Shown here: positions 45,466 to 53,865 of the stretch, in pieces
Position numbering within the stretch: the first letter of the stretch is position 1
Layout of the letters: each line of letters begins with the position of its first letter
Source of the DNA: Rivularia sp. T60_A2020_040
GTDB taxonomy: Bacteria; Cyanobacteriota; Cyanobacteriia; Cyanobacteriales; Nostocaceae
Direction: 5' to 3'
DNA length: 64,000 nucleotides
NCBI GenBank assembly: GCA_015272215.1
Contig: JACYMD010000064.1
Location: 62,001-126,000, forward strand
Made by a program: the position numbers and the translations under genes
Notes under the pieces: generated by a model
The model's database searches: none
What the model was told of the DNA's origin: nothing
The model's input: only the letters and a program-made list of their open reading frames with translations

Positions 45466-45771
45466 TTACTCCTCATCTTCTGTTTCCAAAATCGTCATTA
45501 AACGATTTAGTGTCTGTGTGAGTTGAGTAAGTCTTTGCAAAGAAGTATCTTGGCTTTCTGCAAGAGTTTGTACTGCATCGCATAATGCCAATATCTGATA
45601 CCCTTGCTGTTGTACCTGCTTTCCCTGCTGTTCTACTTGTATGCTAATACTGTCTACCCTGTCAGAAAGACGTTCTATTGTCTCAGTGGTAGCCAATACA
45701 GCTTCTCCGATTTGCTCTACTATCGACTCTAACCGACTGACTTTAACTTTATCTACTCCGCTTGCAACCAT
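45466..45771 (-). CDS. Small coiled-coil protein, unknown function
   Basis: 101 residues with a nearly continuous heptad pattern (IEQIGEAVLATTETIERLSDRVDSI, then QQGKQVQQQGYQI), so a long dimeric or trimeric coiled coil is expected. The composition is typical of a real protein and the frame is full length. No membrane helix or catalytic motif. It is convergent with surE and otherwise isolated. Confidence 0.6.
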   Translation of the reverse strand: MVASGVDKVKVSRLESIVEQIGEAVLATTETIERLSDRVDSISIQVEQQGKQVQQQGYQILALCDAVQTLAESQDTSLQRLTQLTQTLNRLMTILETEDEE

Positions 45772-46389
45772 TTTTTATTACCTTAATCTTGAGATAGCAC
45801 CACCATGGAACTGCTGCTCATCCCCTACCGCAATTAATACAGAATGTAGTACTATGCAGCACTACTTTAAAAGGGATGCTATTGATCATCTTTCCCAAAA
45901 ACCGGATGAAATGCACATCAAGGAAGTTGACAACGGATTATTAACTCCGATTCATCACAAGCAATGTATTAAAACATTCATCCAAATCATTTGACCCTTT
46001 TGTAGCAGGCATTGTATCACCTTCTACTTATAAACGAAATTTCTAACTCATTGATATTCTTTTTGTATAGTTTATAAGCCTCACCATACAACCAAATATT
46101 CATCAAATCAATGATAAAAATTACAAAAAAAATTAGTTCTATTCGCTACACAGTAATAAGTTTAGATATCAAACCAATATTCAGGCTTACGCATTCAGTT
46201 AGTAGCAAATTTGCATATCTTCGCGCTATTTATGCACATTTTATTTTTTATCTAATCTACCATTAGATATATTTATTATTCTTTACATAAAATTTATAAA
46301 TCATTGCGATCCCCGTAAAACGAATGAAGATTGAGTAAATATACTGGTAGAAATCAATTAGATAGATAAAGCAAAGTCTATATTCAAAA

Positions 46390-46760
46390 TATTGTTACGT
46401 AGGAATACGTTTCTCGCTCACAACGGCTGCTTGACGATGTTCCAATTACAAGTCACTGACTCAACTCTCAATCTTATTGAGCTTGTAAGAAACAAATCTT
46501 ACGTAGTAGCGACTAGCCCACTGAGCCCAATCTCGGTAAACACTTCCGAATATTTCCCTAGTTCGGATTATCTGTAAGACTGTTTGTTCAGTCGTTGGGT
46601 TAAGCCAAGCCATCTTAGATTAGGTGGGCGAGGGGACTTAAACGGGTTTGCTAGTTCCTGGGTTATATCACCAATAAAAACTAGCATTCAAAGGAGCAGT
46701 GGTTAAAACCACTCGTGTCGCTTCCCTCCCAGGGCTAAAGCCACTGGGTTTCCCGCTTAC
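46390..46760 (+). ncRNA. Densely structured non-coding segment, candidate ncRNA or IS200/IS605-type remnant
   Basis: A protein-free segment rich in local hairpins: ACGTA-GGAA-TACGT (near 46398), CTCAAT-CTT-ATTGAG (near 46470), GTAAG/CTTAC, CCGAA/TTCGG, GACTG-TTTGTT-CAGTC (near 46580), GCTAGTT (46650-46656) / AACTAGC (46679-46685), AGTGGTT-AA-AACCACT (46698-46713) and CCCAG-GGC-TAAA-GCC-ACTGGG (46728-46748). The last hairpin with its TAAA loop, followed by TTTCCCGC, resembles the subterminal hairpins of IS200/IS605 elements and their omega-RNAs. It is GC-richer than its surroundings and ends just before the sugar transferase. The rest of the gap 45772-46389 is AT-rich with no gene. Nature uncertain. 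Confidence 0.4.
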
Positions 46761-46772
46761 CGCGTGTTTCTT

Positions 46773-47435
46773 ATGACAAGTTTAATCAAAGGTGCAAATT
46801 CTAATACTTGGGTTGGGCAAATTACCCCACATCCCTCAGTAGTTTCTAAATTCAAGCGCTTTCTCGATATTTTGGGAAGTATGGTGGGTTTGACGATTTT
46901 AGCCATTGTATTTTTGCCAATCGCGATCGCAATCAAAATAGATAGTCCCGGACCAATTTTATTTACCCAGGAAAGACACGGACTTTACGGACGCACTTTC
47001 CGGATTCGCAAATTTCGTTCCATGGTACCGGATGCGGAACAGTTAAAATCCCAGGTAAAAAATGAAGCGAAGGGACATTTCTTTAAAAGTAAAAATGATT
47101 TTCGAGTCACAAAAGTAGGACGTTTTTTAAGAAGCACGAGCTTAGACGAACTACCTCAGTTTTGGAATGTTTTTGTCGGTGAAATGAGTTTGGTGGGAAC
47201 TCGTCCCCCTACGAATGACGAAGTAATGCACTATTGTGAACATCACTGGCAACGTTTACACGTCAAACCCGGTTTAACAGGTGAATGGCAAGTAAATGGA
47301 CGTTCTCAAATTAAGGAATTCGAGCAAGTGTTTGAGCTAGACCTACAATATCAAGCAAAATGGCATCCTCTATATGACCTATCGTTAATTATTAAAACAA
47401 TTTACGTAATTATTGCTCGTGTGGGAGCGTTTTAA
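46773..47435 (+). CDS. Exopolysaccharide priming sugar-phosphate transferase
   Basis: 220 residues from the ATG at 46773 (a GTG nine bases upstream is an alternative). Membrane-anchored bacterial sugar transferase domain (WbaP/PssY type): KRFLDILGSMVGLTILAIVF helix, PILFTQERHGLYGRTFRIRKFRSM, SLDELPQFWNVFVGEMSLVGTRPP and KPGLTGEWQVNGRS. It transfers a sugar phosphate to undecaprenyl phosphate to start a repeat unit. It could prime the polysaccharide made by the 787-11962 block, which has no such enzyme, though it is 35 kb away. Confidence 0.93.
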   Translation: MTSLIKGANSNTWVGQITPHPSVVSKFKRFLDILGSMVGLTILAIVFLPIAIAIKIDSPGPILFTQERHGLYGRTFRIRKFRSMVPDAEQLKSQVKNEAKGHFFKSKNDFRVTKVGRFLRSTSLDELPQFWNVFVGEMSLVGTRPPTNDEVMHYCEHHWQRLHVKPGLTGEWQVNGRSQIKEFEQVFELDLQYQAKWHPLYDLSLIIKTIYVIIARVGAF

Positions 47436-47517
47436 TCATCAGTTAACAGTTAACTGTTGAGATGAAAATATTGTGTTAGGTTGTTCATCCTGTATTCTTA
47501 AGATATGACCAATTGTT

Positions 47518-47567
47518 CGTTAATGGTAGAAGCCCCCAGATTTATCTGTGGAATCAATCCATTAACG
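47518..47567. repeat. Nested hairpin upstream of cobA
   Basis: Outer 9-bp perfect arms CGTTAATGG (47518-47526) and CCATTAACG (47559-47567) enclose CCCCAGA-TTTA-TCTGTGG (47534-47551). A GTTCGTAGGACAT segment (about 47574-47586), like the tail of the 27-bp dispersed repeats, follows. Confidence 0.65.
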
Positions 47568-47606
47568 CACTTTGTTCGTAGGACATAATCTAAAATCTCA
47601 AATCGG

Positions 47607-48344
47607 TTGAATAAACTTACTGGTAAAGTCTATCTTGTAGGTGCTGGACCCGGAGATGTAGAATATCTAACGGTAAAGGCTTATCGACTGCTGGCTCAAG
47701 CTGAGGTGTTAATTTATGATGCTCTGGTAGACGAACAGTTGCTAGAATTAGTACCGGATGATTGCTTAAAAATTTATGTTGGCAAACGGGGGGGTTTACC
47801 GAGTACTCCGCAAACAGAAATTAATCAATTGTTGGTAAAATACTGCCAACAGGGTAAAATTGTGATTCGGCTTAAATCTGGAGACCCGTTCATTTTTGGT
47901 CGTTGTACTTCAGAAATTCAAGCTTTATACGCTGCTGGTTGTAATTTTGAAGCTGTTCCGGGGATATCTTCGGCAATAGCTGCACCAATGCTTGCAGGAA
48001 TTCCTCTTACGGATGCAGTCATGAGTAGATGCTTCGCTGTATTCAGTGCTCATCAACCAGAAAATCTTGATTGGCAGGCGCTTTCAAGGTTAGATACTCT
48101 GGTAATTTTAATGGGTGGACAACATCTTTCAGAAATTATACACCAATTAATCAAAAATGGAAAAAATAAATTTACAAGTATTACTCCCATTGCGATTATT
48201 CGTAAAGCCGGTACAGCCGAGCAACAAGTATGGATTGGTAAGCTTTCCACAATTGTAGAACAAGTGCATTCGGTACATTTATCACCCAGTGTAATTGTAA
48301 TTGGTTCAGTGGTAGAGTATGCCAGGTTTTTTGAGAATATGTAA
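47607..48344 (+). CDS. cobA: Uroporphyrinogen-III C-methyltransferase (TTG start)
   Basis: 245 residues. Makes precorrin-2 for siroheme/cobalamin by two SAM-dependent methylations. VYLVGAGPGDVEYLTVKAYRL, LKSGDPFIFGR, VPGISSAIAAPMLAGIPLT and RCFAVFSAH are the family blocks. No ATG lies between the upstream stop and the conserved start, so TTG at 47607 is the probable start. TCTAAAA/TCTCAAA heptamers lie just before it, as at ureF. hemD follows on the same strand after 28 bp. Confidence 0.95.
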   Translation: MNKLTGKVYLVGAGPGDVEYLTVKAYRLLAQAEVLIYDALVDEQLLELVPDDCLKIYVGKRGGLPSTPQTEINQLLVKYCQQGKIVIRLKSGDPFIFGRCTSEIQALYAAGCNFEAVPGISSAIAAPMLAGIPLTDAVMSRCFAVFSAHQPENLDWQALSRLDTLVILMGGQHLSEIIHQLIKNGKNKFTSITPIAIIRKAGTAEQQVWIGKLSTIVEQVHSVHLSPSVIVIGSVVEYARFFENM

Positions 48345-48387
48345 TTAGAGGCTTTCCCATCTTAGAGGCGCTTTGCACTCCAAATTC

Positions 48388-49248
48388 ATGTCACCAACTC
48401 CATCTCCCCAACTTTCTGCAACAGTATCTTCTACTCTCCCTTTGAGTGGAAAAACTGTTCTAATTACTCGTTCAGTAGGACAGTCAAGTCAATTTGCTCG
48501 GCTGATTGCAGATGCAGGTGCTAATGTAATTGAAATGCCTGCATTAGAAATTTGTCCCCCTTCGAGTTGGGACGCTTTAGATAACGCGATCGCAAATTTA
48601 TCAGAATTTGACTGGTTAATTCTAACTTCTGGCAACGGTATCAGTTATTTTTGTGAAAGATTAATGGTATTGGGTAAAGATGCTCGTACCTTAGCGAATT
48701 TAAAAATTGCTGTTGTTGGCGAAAAAACGGCAAAAATCCTCAAAAATCATCATTTACAACCTGACTTTATTCCACCTAATTTTATAGCTGATTCTTTAAT
48801 AGAACATTTTCCCGAACAACTTGCGGGTAAAAAGATTTTATTCCCCAGGGTTGAAACTGGTGGAAGGGAAGATTTGGTTAGGGAATTTGAAAATCAAGGA
48901 GCATCCGTTATGGAAGTAAGTGCCTATCAATCTTGCTGTCCCGATGAAGTTTTACCTTCTGCGGAATTAGCGTTACAAAGTGGAACTGTTGATATAATTA
49001 CTTTTGCGAGTTCTAAAACGGTAAAGTTTTTTAGTCAATTAGCAGAAAAAATTTTTTCCGATGATTCTCAAGACAATCAATCATCTGTGGTATCCAATTA
49101 TTTAGAAGATGTTTGTATTGCTTCCATTGGTCCCCAGACTTCTATTGCTTGTCAAACTTATTTGGGAAGGGTTGATATTGAGGCTTCAGATTATACTTTG
49201 GAAGGTTTAACCCAAGCAATTATTGACTGGACAAATAATCGGGAATAG
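48388..49248 (+). CDS. hemD: Uroporphyrinogen-III synthase
   Basis: 286 residues from the ATG at 48388 (an upstream TTG at 48373 is less likely). Cyclises hydroxymethylbilane into uroporphyrinogen III, the branch point to heme, chlorophyll and corrins. LSGKTVLITRSVGQSSQFARLI, SFDW-type LSEFDWLILTSGNGI and VDIITFASSKTVKFF are the low-conservation HemD landmarks. The neighbour cobA uses its product, so the pair forms a siroheme module. Confidence 0.93.
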   Translation: MSPTPSPQLSATVSSTLPLSGKTVLITRSVGQSSQFARLIADAGANVIEMPALEICPPSSWDALDNAIANLSEFDWLILTSGNGISYFCERLMVLGKDARTLANLKIAVVGEKTAKILKNHHLQPDFIPPNFIADSLIEHFPEQLAGKKILFPRVETGGREDLVREFENQGASVMEVSAYQSCCPDEVLPSAELALQSGTVDIITFASSKTVKFFSQLAEKIFSDDSQDNQSSVVSNYLEDVCIASIGPQTSIACQTYLGRVDIEASDYTLEGLTQAIIDWTNNRE

Positions 49249-49325
49249 ATGAAGGGGCAGTCGTAAGTGGGCAGTCGGCAGTCGTAACCCCATAAATTAA
49301 TAATGGTGTTTCAAACAATGACACA

Positions 49326-49378
49326 TTTTTTCTCGTACTACGTATCTCGTTCACGTAGTGTCTCCTTATGAGAAAAAA
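49326..49378. repeat. Compound inverted repeat before coaE
   Basis: Outer arms TTTTTTCTC (49326-49334) and GAGAAAAAA (49370-49378) with inner 7-bp arms ACTACGT (49337-49343) and ACGTAGT (49353-49359), plus a TCTC...GAGA side stem. The gap 49249-49553 (305 bases) is otherwise repeat-rich and has no gene. Confidence 0.65.
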
Positions 49379-49553
49379 ATCTTGTTTTTAAGGCATAAAT
49401 GAATAATGGTGCCTTTGAACCCAAAAGGGCCGCTCTTTAACTAATCCCCCACTGCCGACTGCCTGTGTCGGTAATAGAAAATGGGTAATTGGGAATTGTT
49501 GATAGATAATGGATAATTACGAATCAACTCCTATTCTTAATTGTCAATAATTC

Positions 49554-50135
49554 ATGAAACGTATAATCGGATTAACTGGTGGTATAGCGACAGGTAAAAC
49601 AACTGTCGCTAATTATTTAGCTGATGCTTATAATTTACCGATATTGGATGCAGACATTTATGCTAGAGAAGCTGTTGCTGTTAATTCACTGCTTTTACAG
49701 CAAATAGTCAAACGTTACGGAGAAAAATTTTTACTCGCTGATGGCAGCCTCAATCGACAAAAATTAGGTGAAATAATCTTTAATAATCAACAAGAACGCT
49801 TGTGGATAGATAACTTGATTCATCCTTACGTTGGCGATCGCCTTTCTGTTGCCATCAAGGAAACATCAGTAGAAACCCTAGTCTCAGTTGTGCCTTTATT
49901 ATTTGAAGCGGCTATGACAGACTTAGTAACGGAAATTTGGGTGGTAAGTTGTTCGGAACAACAGCAGTTAGAAAGATTGATGGAGCGAAATCAATTAACC
50001 TTAGAACAAGCACAAGCCAGAATCAGCAGTCAAATGTCTTTAAAGGAAAAAATTCAAAAAGCTGATATTGTTTTAGATAATAGTTCAAATATAGAGGAAT
50101 TATTACAACAAGTTGATATTGCGATATTTCGTTAG
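49554..50135 (+). CDS. coaE: Dephospho-CoA kinase
   Basis: 193 residues. Last step of coenzyme A synthesis, phosphorylating the ribose of dephospho-CoA. P-loop GGIATGKT (9-16), PILDADIYAREAV and the lid segment LFEAAMTDLVTEIWVV with RLMERNQLTLEQAQARI. Standalone gene with repeat DNA on both sides. Confidence 0.95.
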   Translation: MKRIIGLTGGIATGKTTVANYLADAYNLPILDADIYAREAVAVNSLLLQQIVKRYGEKFLLADGSLNRQKLGEIIFNNQQERLWIDNLIHPYVGDRLSVAIKETSVETLVSVVPLLFEAAMTDLVTEIWVVSCSEQQQLERLMERNQLTLEQAQARISSQMSLKEKIQKADIVLDNSSNIEELLQQVDIAIFR

Positions 50136-50320
50136 TAGTTAGTAGTTAGTGGATAGTCGATAGTGGTTAGTATTTAATAAAATAACTGTCAACTGTCAAC
50201 TGTTTAACAATCTCCACTTTCTAAAAGTGGAATTGTATTTACATTCTTTTTTACCGAAATAGTCATTTTCAATTACCAATTAACAAGTAAACGTTATAGG
50301 TCAAAGGTTGTTAATAAAAA

Positions 50321-50386
50321 CCATCAACCATCAACCATCAACTGTCAACTATCAACTGTCAACTATCAACTGTCCACTGTCAACTA
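50321..50386. repeat. TCAACCA/TCAACTG heptamers abutting tldD
   Basis: About nine imperfect TCAACC(A)/TCAACT(G/A)-type units; the array ends directly at the TAA stop of tldD. Confidence 0.85.
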
Positions 50387-51781
50387 TTAAGCTTCTCCAC
50401 CAACTACTACATTTTTTATCCTTAAACTAGGACCACCGCAACCTACAGGTAAACCATTTTGTCCACCTTTACCGCAACCCCCAGATTCATCCCAATAAAA
50501 ATCATCACCAATACCTTCAATATCTTTTAAAGTTTGGAAAACATTACCAGAAAGAGTGACATCTTTAACAGGTTCGGCTATTTCACCATTTCTAATCATC
50601 CATGCTTCACCAGCACTAAAAGTAAACATTTCCCCATTAGTCATTCCTCCCAACCAATTTGTAGCATAAACTCCTTCTTTGATTCCAGAAAACAAGTCAT
50701 TTACGGGAGTCTTCCCTCTTTCAATCCAGGTGTTAGTCATCCGTACAATGGGGGAATAGTGATAATTCAGACAGCGACAATTTCCGGTAGGAGTTTCGTC
50801 TAATTTGCCAGCAGTTTCGCGAGAATGCAAACGTCCCACTAAAATTCCATCTTTAATTAATTGAGTAGTAGTAGCCGGAGTACCTTCATCATCATAATAA
50901 TAGCTACCGCGATGACCTTCCGGTGCAGCACCATCAAAAATCTGCAAATCTTCCGGTCCAAATTGTCTTCCTAAAGTCATAACTTCTAATAAATCCGGGT
51001 TTTCGTAAGCCATATCCGCTTCAGAAAGATGTCCGAAAGCTTCGTGGACAAACAAGCCGGTAAGAATTGGGTCAATGACTACGGTATAAGTATTACCTTT
51101 GACTGGAGGTAAAGATAAAGCAGATATAGCTCTACGTGCAGCGCTGGTAATTTGTTCGTCTAAACTGGTTAAATCTTCAAAAGCTTTGCGGGAACCCGTG
51201 GTTTCTCTCCCAGTTTGTACAGTATCACCATTTCTAGCGGTTGCAGCGAAACGCATTTCCATATCAACCCATGACTGTTGAATGAGGGTGCCTTCGGAAG
51301 TTGCAATAATTACTTTTTGAGCGCTATCACCATAACGCACGGAGGTAGTGGTAATGCGATGGTCTATACTTTTGAGTAAATCAGCATAATTGTCACACAA
51401 CTGTTTCTTTTGACTCAAAGGGATATTTCTGGGGTCAGTACCTGTGAGCGGTAATTGACATACTGCTTGTACTGGAATAATTGGAGCTAATATAGTTTCC
51501 TCATCACCGACAATTCTGGCGGCTGCAATTGCTTCTTGAATACGGTCTTCAATGGTGGCAAGATGATTAAAGGTACTCAAACCCCATCCACCTTTATAAC
51601 AAGCTCTAACTTGTCCCCCAAGAGAAATACATTCGCTCAGAGTCTCCACTTTATCACCCCGTAACAAAATATCAGTTCCCTCAGCTTCCTCAAGCCGAAT
51701 CATTAAATAATCAACTTTTTGGGAGTAACGGGCAATTAAGTCAGCAAGTAAATTTTGAGTGTCAGCAGTTAAAGTAGGCAT
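50387..51781 (-). CDS. tldD: Metalloprotease TldD
   Basis: 464 residues from the ATG at 51781 (conserved MPTLT start; an upstream GTG at 51802 is possible). TldD is the catalytic partner in TldD/E peptidase complexes; the metal-binding HEAFGHLSEAD motif is at about 246-256. DILLRGDKVETLSE near the N-terminus and the Gly-rich SGGCGKGGQNGLP near the C-terminus fit the family. TldE is not adjacent. Its substrate in cyanobacteria is unknown. Confidence 0.93.
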   Translation of the reverse strand: MPTLTADTQNLLADLIARYSQKVDYLMIRLEEAEGTDILLRGDKVETLSECISLGGQVRACYKGGWGLSTFNHLATIEDRIQEAIAAARIVGDEETILAPIIPVQAVCQLPLTGTDPRNIPLSQKKQLCDNYADLLKSIDHRITTTSVRYGDSAQKVIIATSEGTLIQQSWVDMEMRFAATARNGDTVQTGRETTGSRKAFEDLTSLDEQITSAARRAISALSLPPVKGNTYTVVIDPILTGLFVHEAFGHLSEADMAYENPDLLEVMTLGRQFGPEDLQIFDGAAPEGHRGSYYYDDEGTPATTTQLIKDGILVGRLHSRETAGKLDETPTGNCRCLNYHYSPIVRMTNTWIERGKTPVNDLFSGIKEGVYATNWLGGMTNGEMFTFSAGEAWMIRNGEIAEPVKDVTLSGNVFQTLKDIEGIGDDFYWDESGGCGKGGQNGLPVGCGGPSLRIKNVVVGGEA

Positions 51782-52081
51782 TTTCTGGGAATTGTAAGTC
51801 ACTTATATCTTCTAGCACGTTCCGAGGGGACAATGAGATGGGGAGATAGGGAGATAGGGGATGGGGGGATGGGGAGAAATTAACTGTCAACTAACTACCA
51901 TCAACTATCAACTAACGACTAACTCCGATATTTCTAACCCATTCTCAAATATTTGTGTCACCGAATTGTTACAACGAGTCAAAATTGAGTAATTATACTC
52001 CCGTCAAAAATAGCGATCGCACTTTTAATTATTTTAATTGGTTAAAAAAATCAACAATTTGTAAAGAGTAGGGAGTAAAAG

Positions 52082-53269
52082 ATGAAAATACTGGTATTAA
52101 GTTGGGAATTTCCTCCTCGTATTGTTGGTGGAATTGCCCGTCATGTTGGAGAATTATACCCCGAATTGGTAAAGTTAGGACATTCAGTTTACTTGATTAC
52201 ACCGGAATTTGGAGAAGCACCACTTTTTGAAGAAGTCGAAGGAATAAAAGTACATCGGGTACCTGTACAAGCAAGTCATGACTTTTTTCACTGGATAGTC
52301 AACATGAATCAAAGCATGGGACGACAAGGTGGTAAATTGCTCTTAGAGGAAGGTCTTTTTGATTTAATTCATGCTCACGATTGGTTGGTTGGAGATGCGG
52401 CGCGAGCCCTTAAACATACTTTCAAAGTTCCTCTAATTGCGACCATTCACGCGACCGAATCGGGACGACACAACGGTATTCATAATCATACTCAAAGCTA
52501 TATCCATTGTAAAGAAAACGAACTGACTTTTGAAGCTTGGAAAGTCATTGTTTGCAGTAATTATATGCGTCAGGAAGTAGAACGTTCCCTTAATAGTCCT
52601 TGGGATAAAATTGATGTAATTTATAACGGTATCCGTGCCGAAAAAAAGCAGCATCATCAACAGTTTCATAAACAAGATTTCCGCCGTCAATTTGCTGAAG
52701 ATGATGAAAAAATCGTTTATTATGTCGGTCGTATGACCTATGAAAAAGGTATATTTGTATTATTAAATGCAGCACCCAAAGTACTTTCTTCCATGGGAGC
52801 TAAAGTGAAATTTGTGATTATCGGTGGTGGTAATACCAATCAACTCAAACAACAAGCTTGGGATTTGGGTATTTGGCATAAATGCTATTTCACCGGCTTT
52901 ATCGCTGATGAATACTTAGATAAATTTCAAACAATTGCCGACTGTGCGGTATTTCCCAGTCTGTACGAACCCTTTGGGATAGTTGCGTTAGAGAGCTTTG
53001 CCGCTCGCGTACCAGTAGTAGTTTCCGATACAGGCGGTTTTCCAGAAGTAGTTCAACATACCAAAACAGGTGTTGTCACTTATGCTAATAATTCAGATTC
53101 CCTTGCTTGGGGAATTTTGGAAGTGTTGAAAAATCCCGGTTATTGTCAGTGGTTAAAAGATAACGCTTACCAAGATTTAGAAAAGCGGTTTAATTGGGCG
53201 AAAATTGCTAAGCAAACCGAAATAGTTTATCAGCAGGTTATCAAGGAAAGAAAGCTGGTTAGTTGGTAA
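52082..53269 (+). CDS. Family 4 glycosyltransferase with starch-synthase-like N-domain
   Basis: 395 residues of GT-B fold. The N-terminus MKILVLSWEFPPRIVGGIAR resembles glycogen/starch synthase catalytic domains, then VIYNGIRAEKK, VYYVGRMTYEKGIFVLLNAA and the E-X7-E region EPFGIVALESFAARVPVVVS. It probably transfers glucose or another hexose to a glycan or lipid; whether it is a glycogen-type or surface-glycan enzyme cannot be told. A GGGAGT purine stretch precedes the start. It lies well outside the polysaccharide block. Confidence 0.88.
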   Translation: MKILVLSWEFPPRIVGGIARHVGELYPELVKLGHSVYLITPEFGEAPLFEEVEGIKVHRVPVQASHDFFHWIVNMNQSMGRQGGKLLLEEGLFDLIHAHDWLVGDAARALKHTFKVPLIATIHATESGRHNGIHNHTQSYIHCKENELTFEAWKVIVCSNYMRQEVERSLNSPWDKIDVIYNGIRAEKKQHHQQFHKQDFRRQFAEDDEKIVYYVGRMTYEKGIFVLLNAAPKVLSSMGAKVKFVIIGGGNTNQLKQQAWDLGIWHKCYFTGFIADEYLDKFQTIADCAVFPSLYEPFGIVALESFAARVPVVVSDTGGFPEVVQHTKTGVVTYANNSDSLAWGILEVLKNPGYCQWLKDNAYQDLEKRFNWAKIAKQTEIVYQQVIKERKLVSW

Positions 53270-53319
53270 TTGATGGTTGATAATTGGTAATTGATAATTG
53301 GTATTTGGTATTTGATATT

Positions 53320-53691
53320 ATGTCAGAAGCAAAAAATGTGCTTGGAGAAAAACTACAAACTTGCTGCACTTCTCCAATGACAGGATTTTTACGGAATGGA
53401 ATGTGTGATACGGGACCTCAAGATTTTGGTGTACACGTAGTTTGTGCAGAAGTTACAGAAGAATTTCTCACCTACACAAAATCTATGGGAAATGATTTGA
53501 GTACTGCTATGCCAATGTATGATTTTCCCGGTTTAAAACCAGGGGATAAATGGTGTTTGTGTGCTTCTCGATGGAAAGAAGCAATGGATGATGGAGTCGC
53601 ACCAAAAGTAGTTTTATCTGCTACTCACGAAGCTGCATTAGAGTATGTTTCTTTGGATGAATTGAAGCAACACGCTGTTGATAATGAATGA
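53320..53691 (+). CDS. DUF2237 protein
   Basis: 123 residues from the ATG at 53320; the 12 codons upstream from 53284 are TAATTGG-type repeat sequence and are not counted. Conserved GMCDTGPQDFGVHVVCAEVTEEFL and PGDKWCLCASRWKEAMDDGVAP define DUF2237; the spaced Cys (CC, C, C, CLC) may bind metal or be redox-active. Family function unknown. Starts about 50 bp after the glycosyltransferase, so it may be co-transcribed. Confidence 0.88.
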   Translation: MSEAKNVLGEKLQTCCTSPMTGFLRNGMCDTGPQDFGVHVVCAEVTEEFLTYTKSMGNDLSTAMPMYDFPGLKPGDKWCLCASRWKEAMDDGVAPKVVLSATHEAALEYVSLDELKQHAVDNE

Positions 53692-53767
53692 AAATTAGTT
53701 CTTAGCTACCTTAAGTGCATCTGAATTTTTAAAAAAGATATTGTAATGGGAGCGTCTCGCTCCCTAA

Positions 53768-53865
53768 TTAATGATGATGTAACCATTTTTCAATAAACCA
53801 ATCAATCGCCATTACTAACTTATCTTTAAAGCGATTAATAATCCCAAGGAAGTAAGCGTTAAGGA
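53768..53865 (-). pseudogene. Possible C-terminal remnant of an NDH-2-type NAD(P)H dehydrogenase
   Basis: An in-frame stretch of about 32 codons reads AYFLGIINRFKDKLVMAIDW, then FIEKWLHHH and a stop, with the Y-F-L...N-R...LVM...W spacing of type II NADH dehydrogenase C-termini. Stops lie just upstream and no intact partner gene remains. It overlaps the end of the L,D-transpeptidase gene by 7 bp. Low certainty. Confidence 0.35.

Noticed and set aside
45641-45994. 117-codon plus-strand frame opposite the coiled-coil gene
   Set aside because: It overlaps the coiled-coil gene antisense, has poor composition and no start context.
46392-46577. 61-codon frame within the structured segment
   Set aside because: Composition is not protein-like and the segment is better explained by hairpins.
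47440-47606. Cobalamin riboswitch upstream of cobA
   Set aside because: None of the cobalamin aptamer's conserved blocks is present; only repeats and a nested hairpin.
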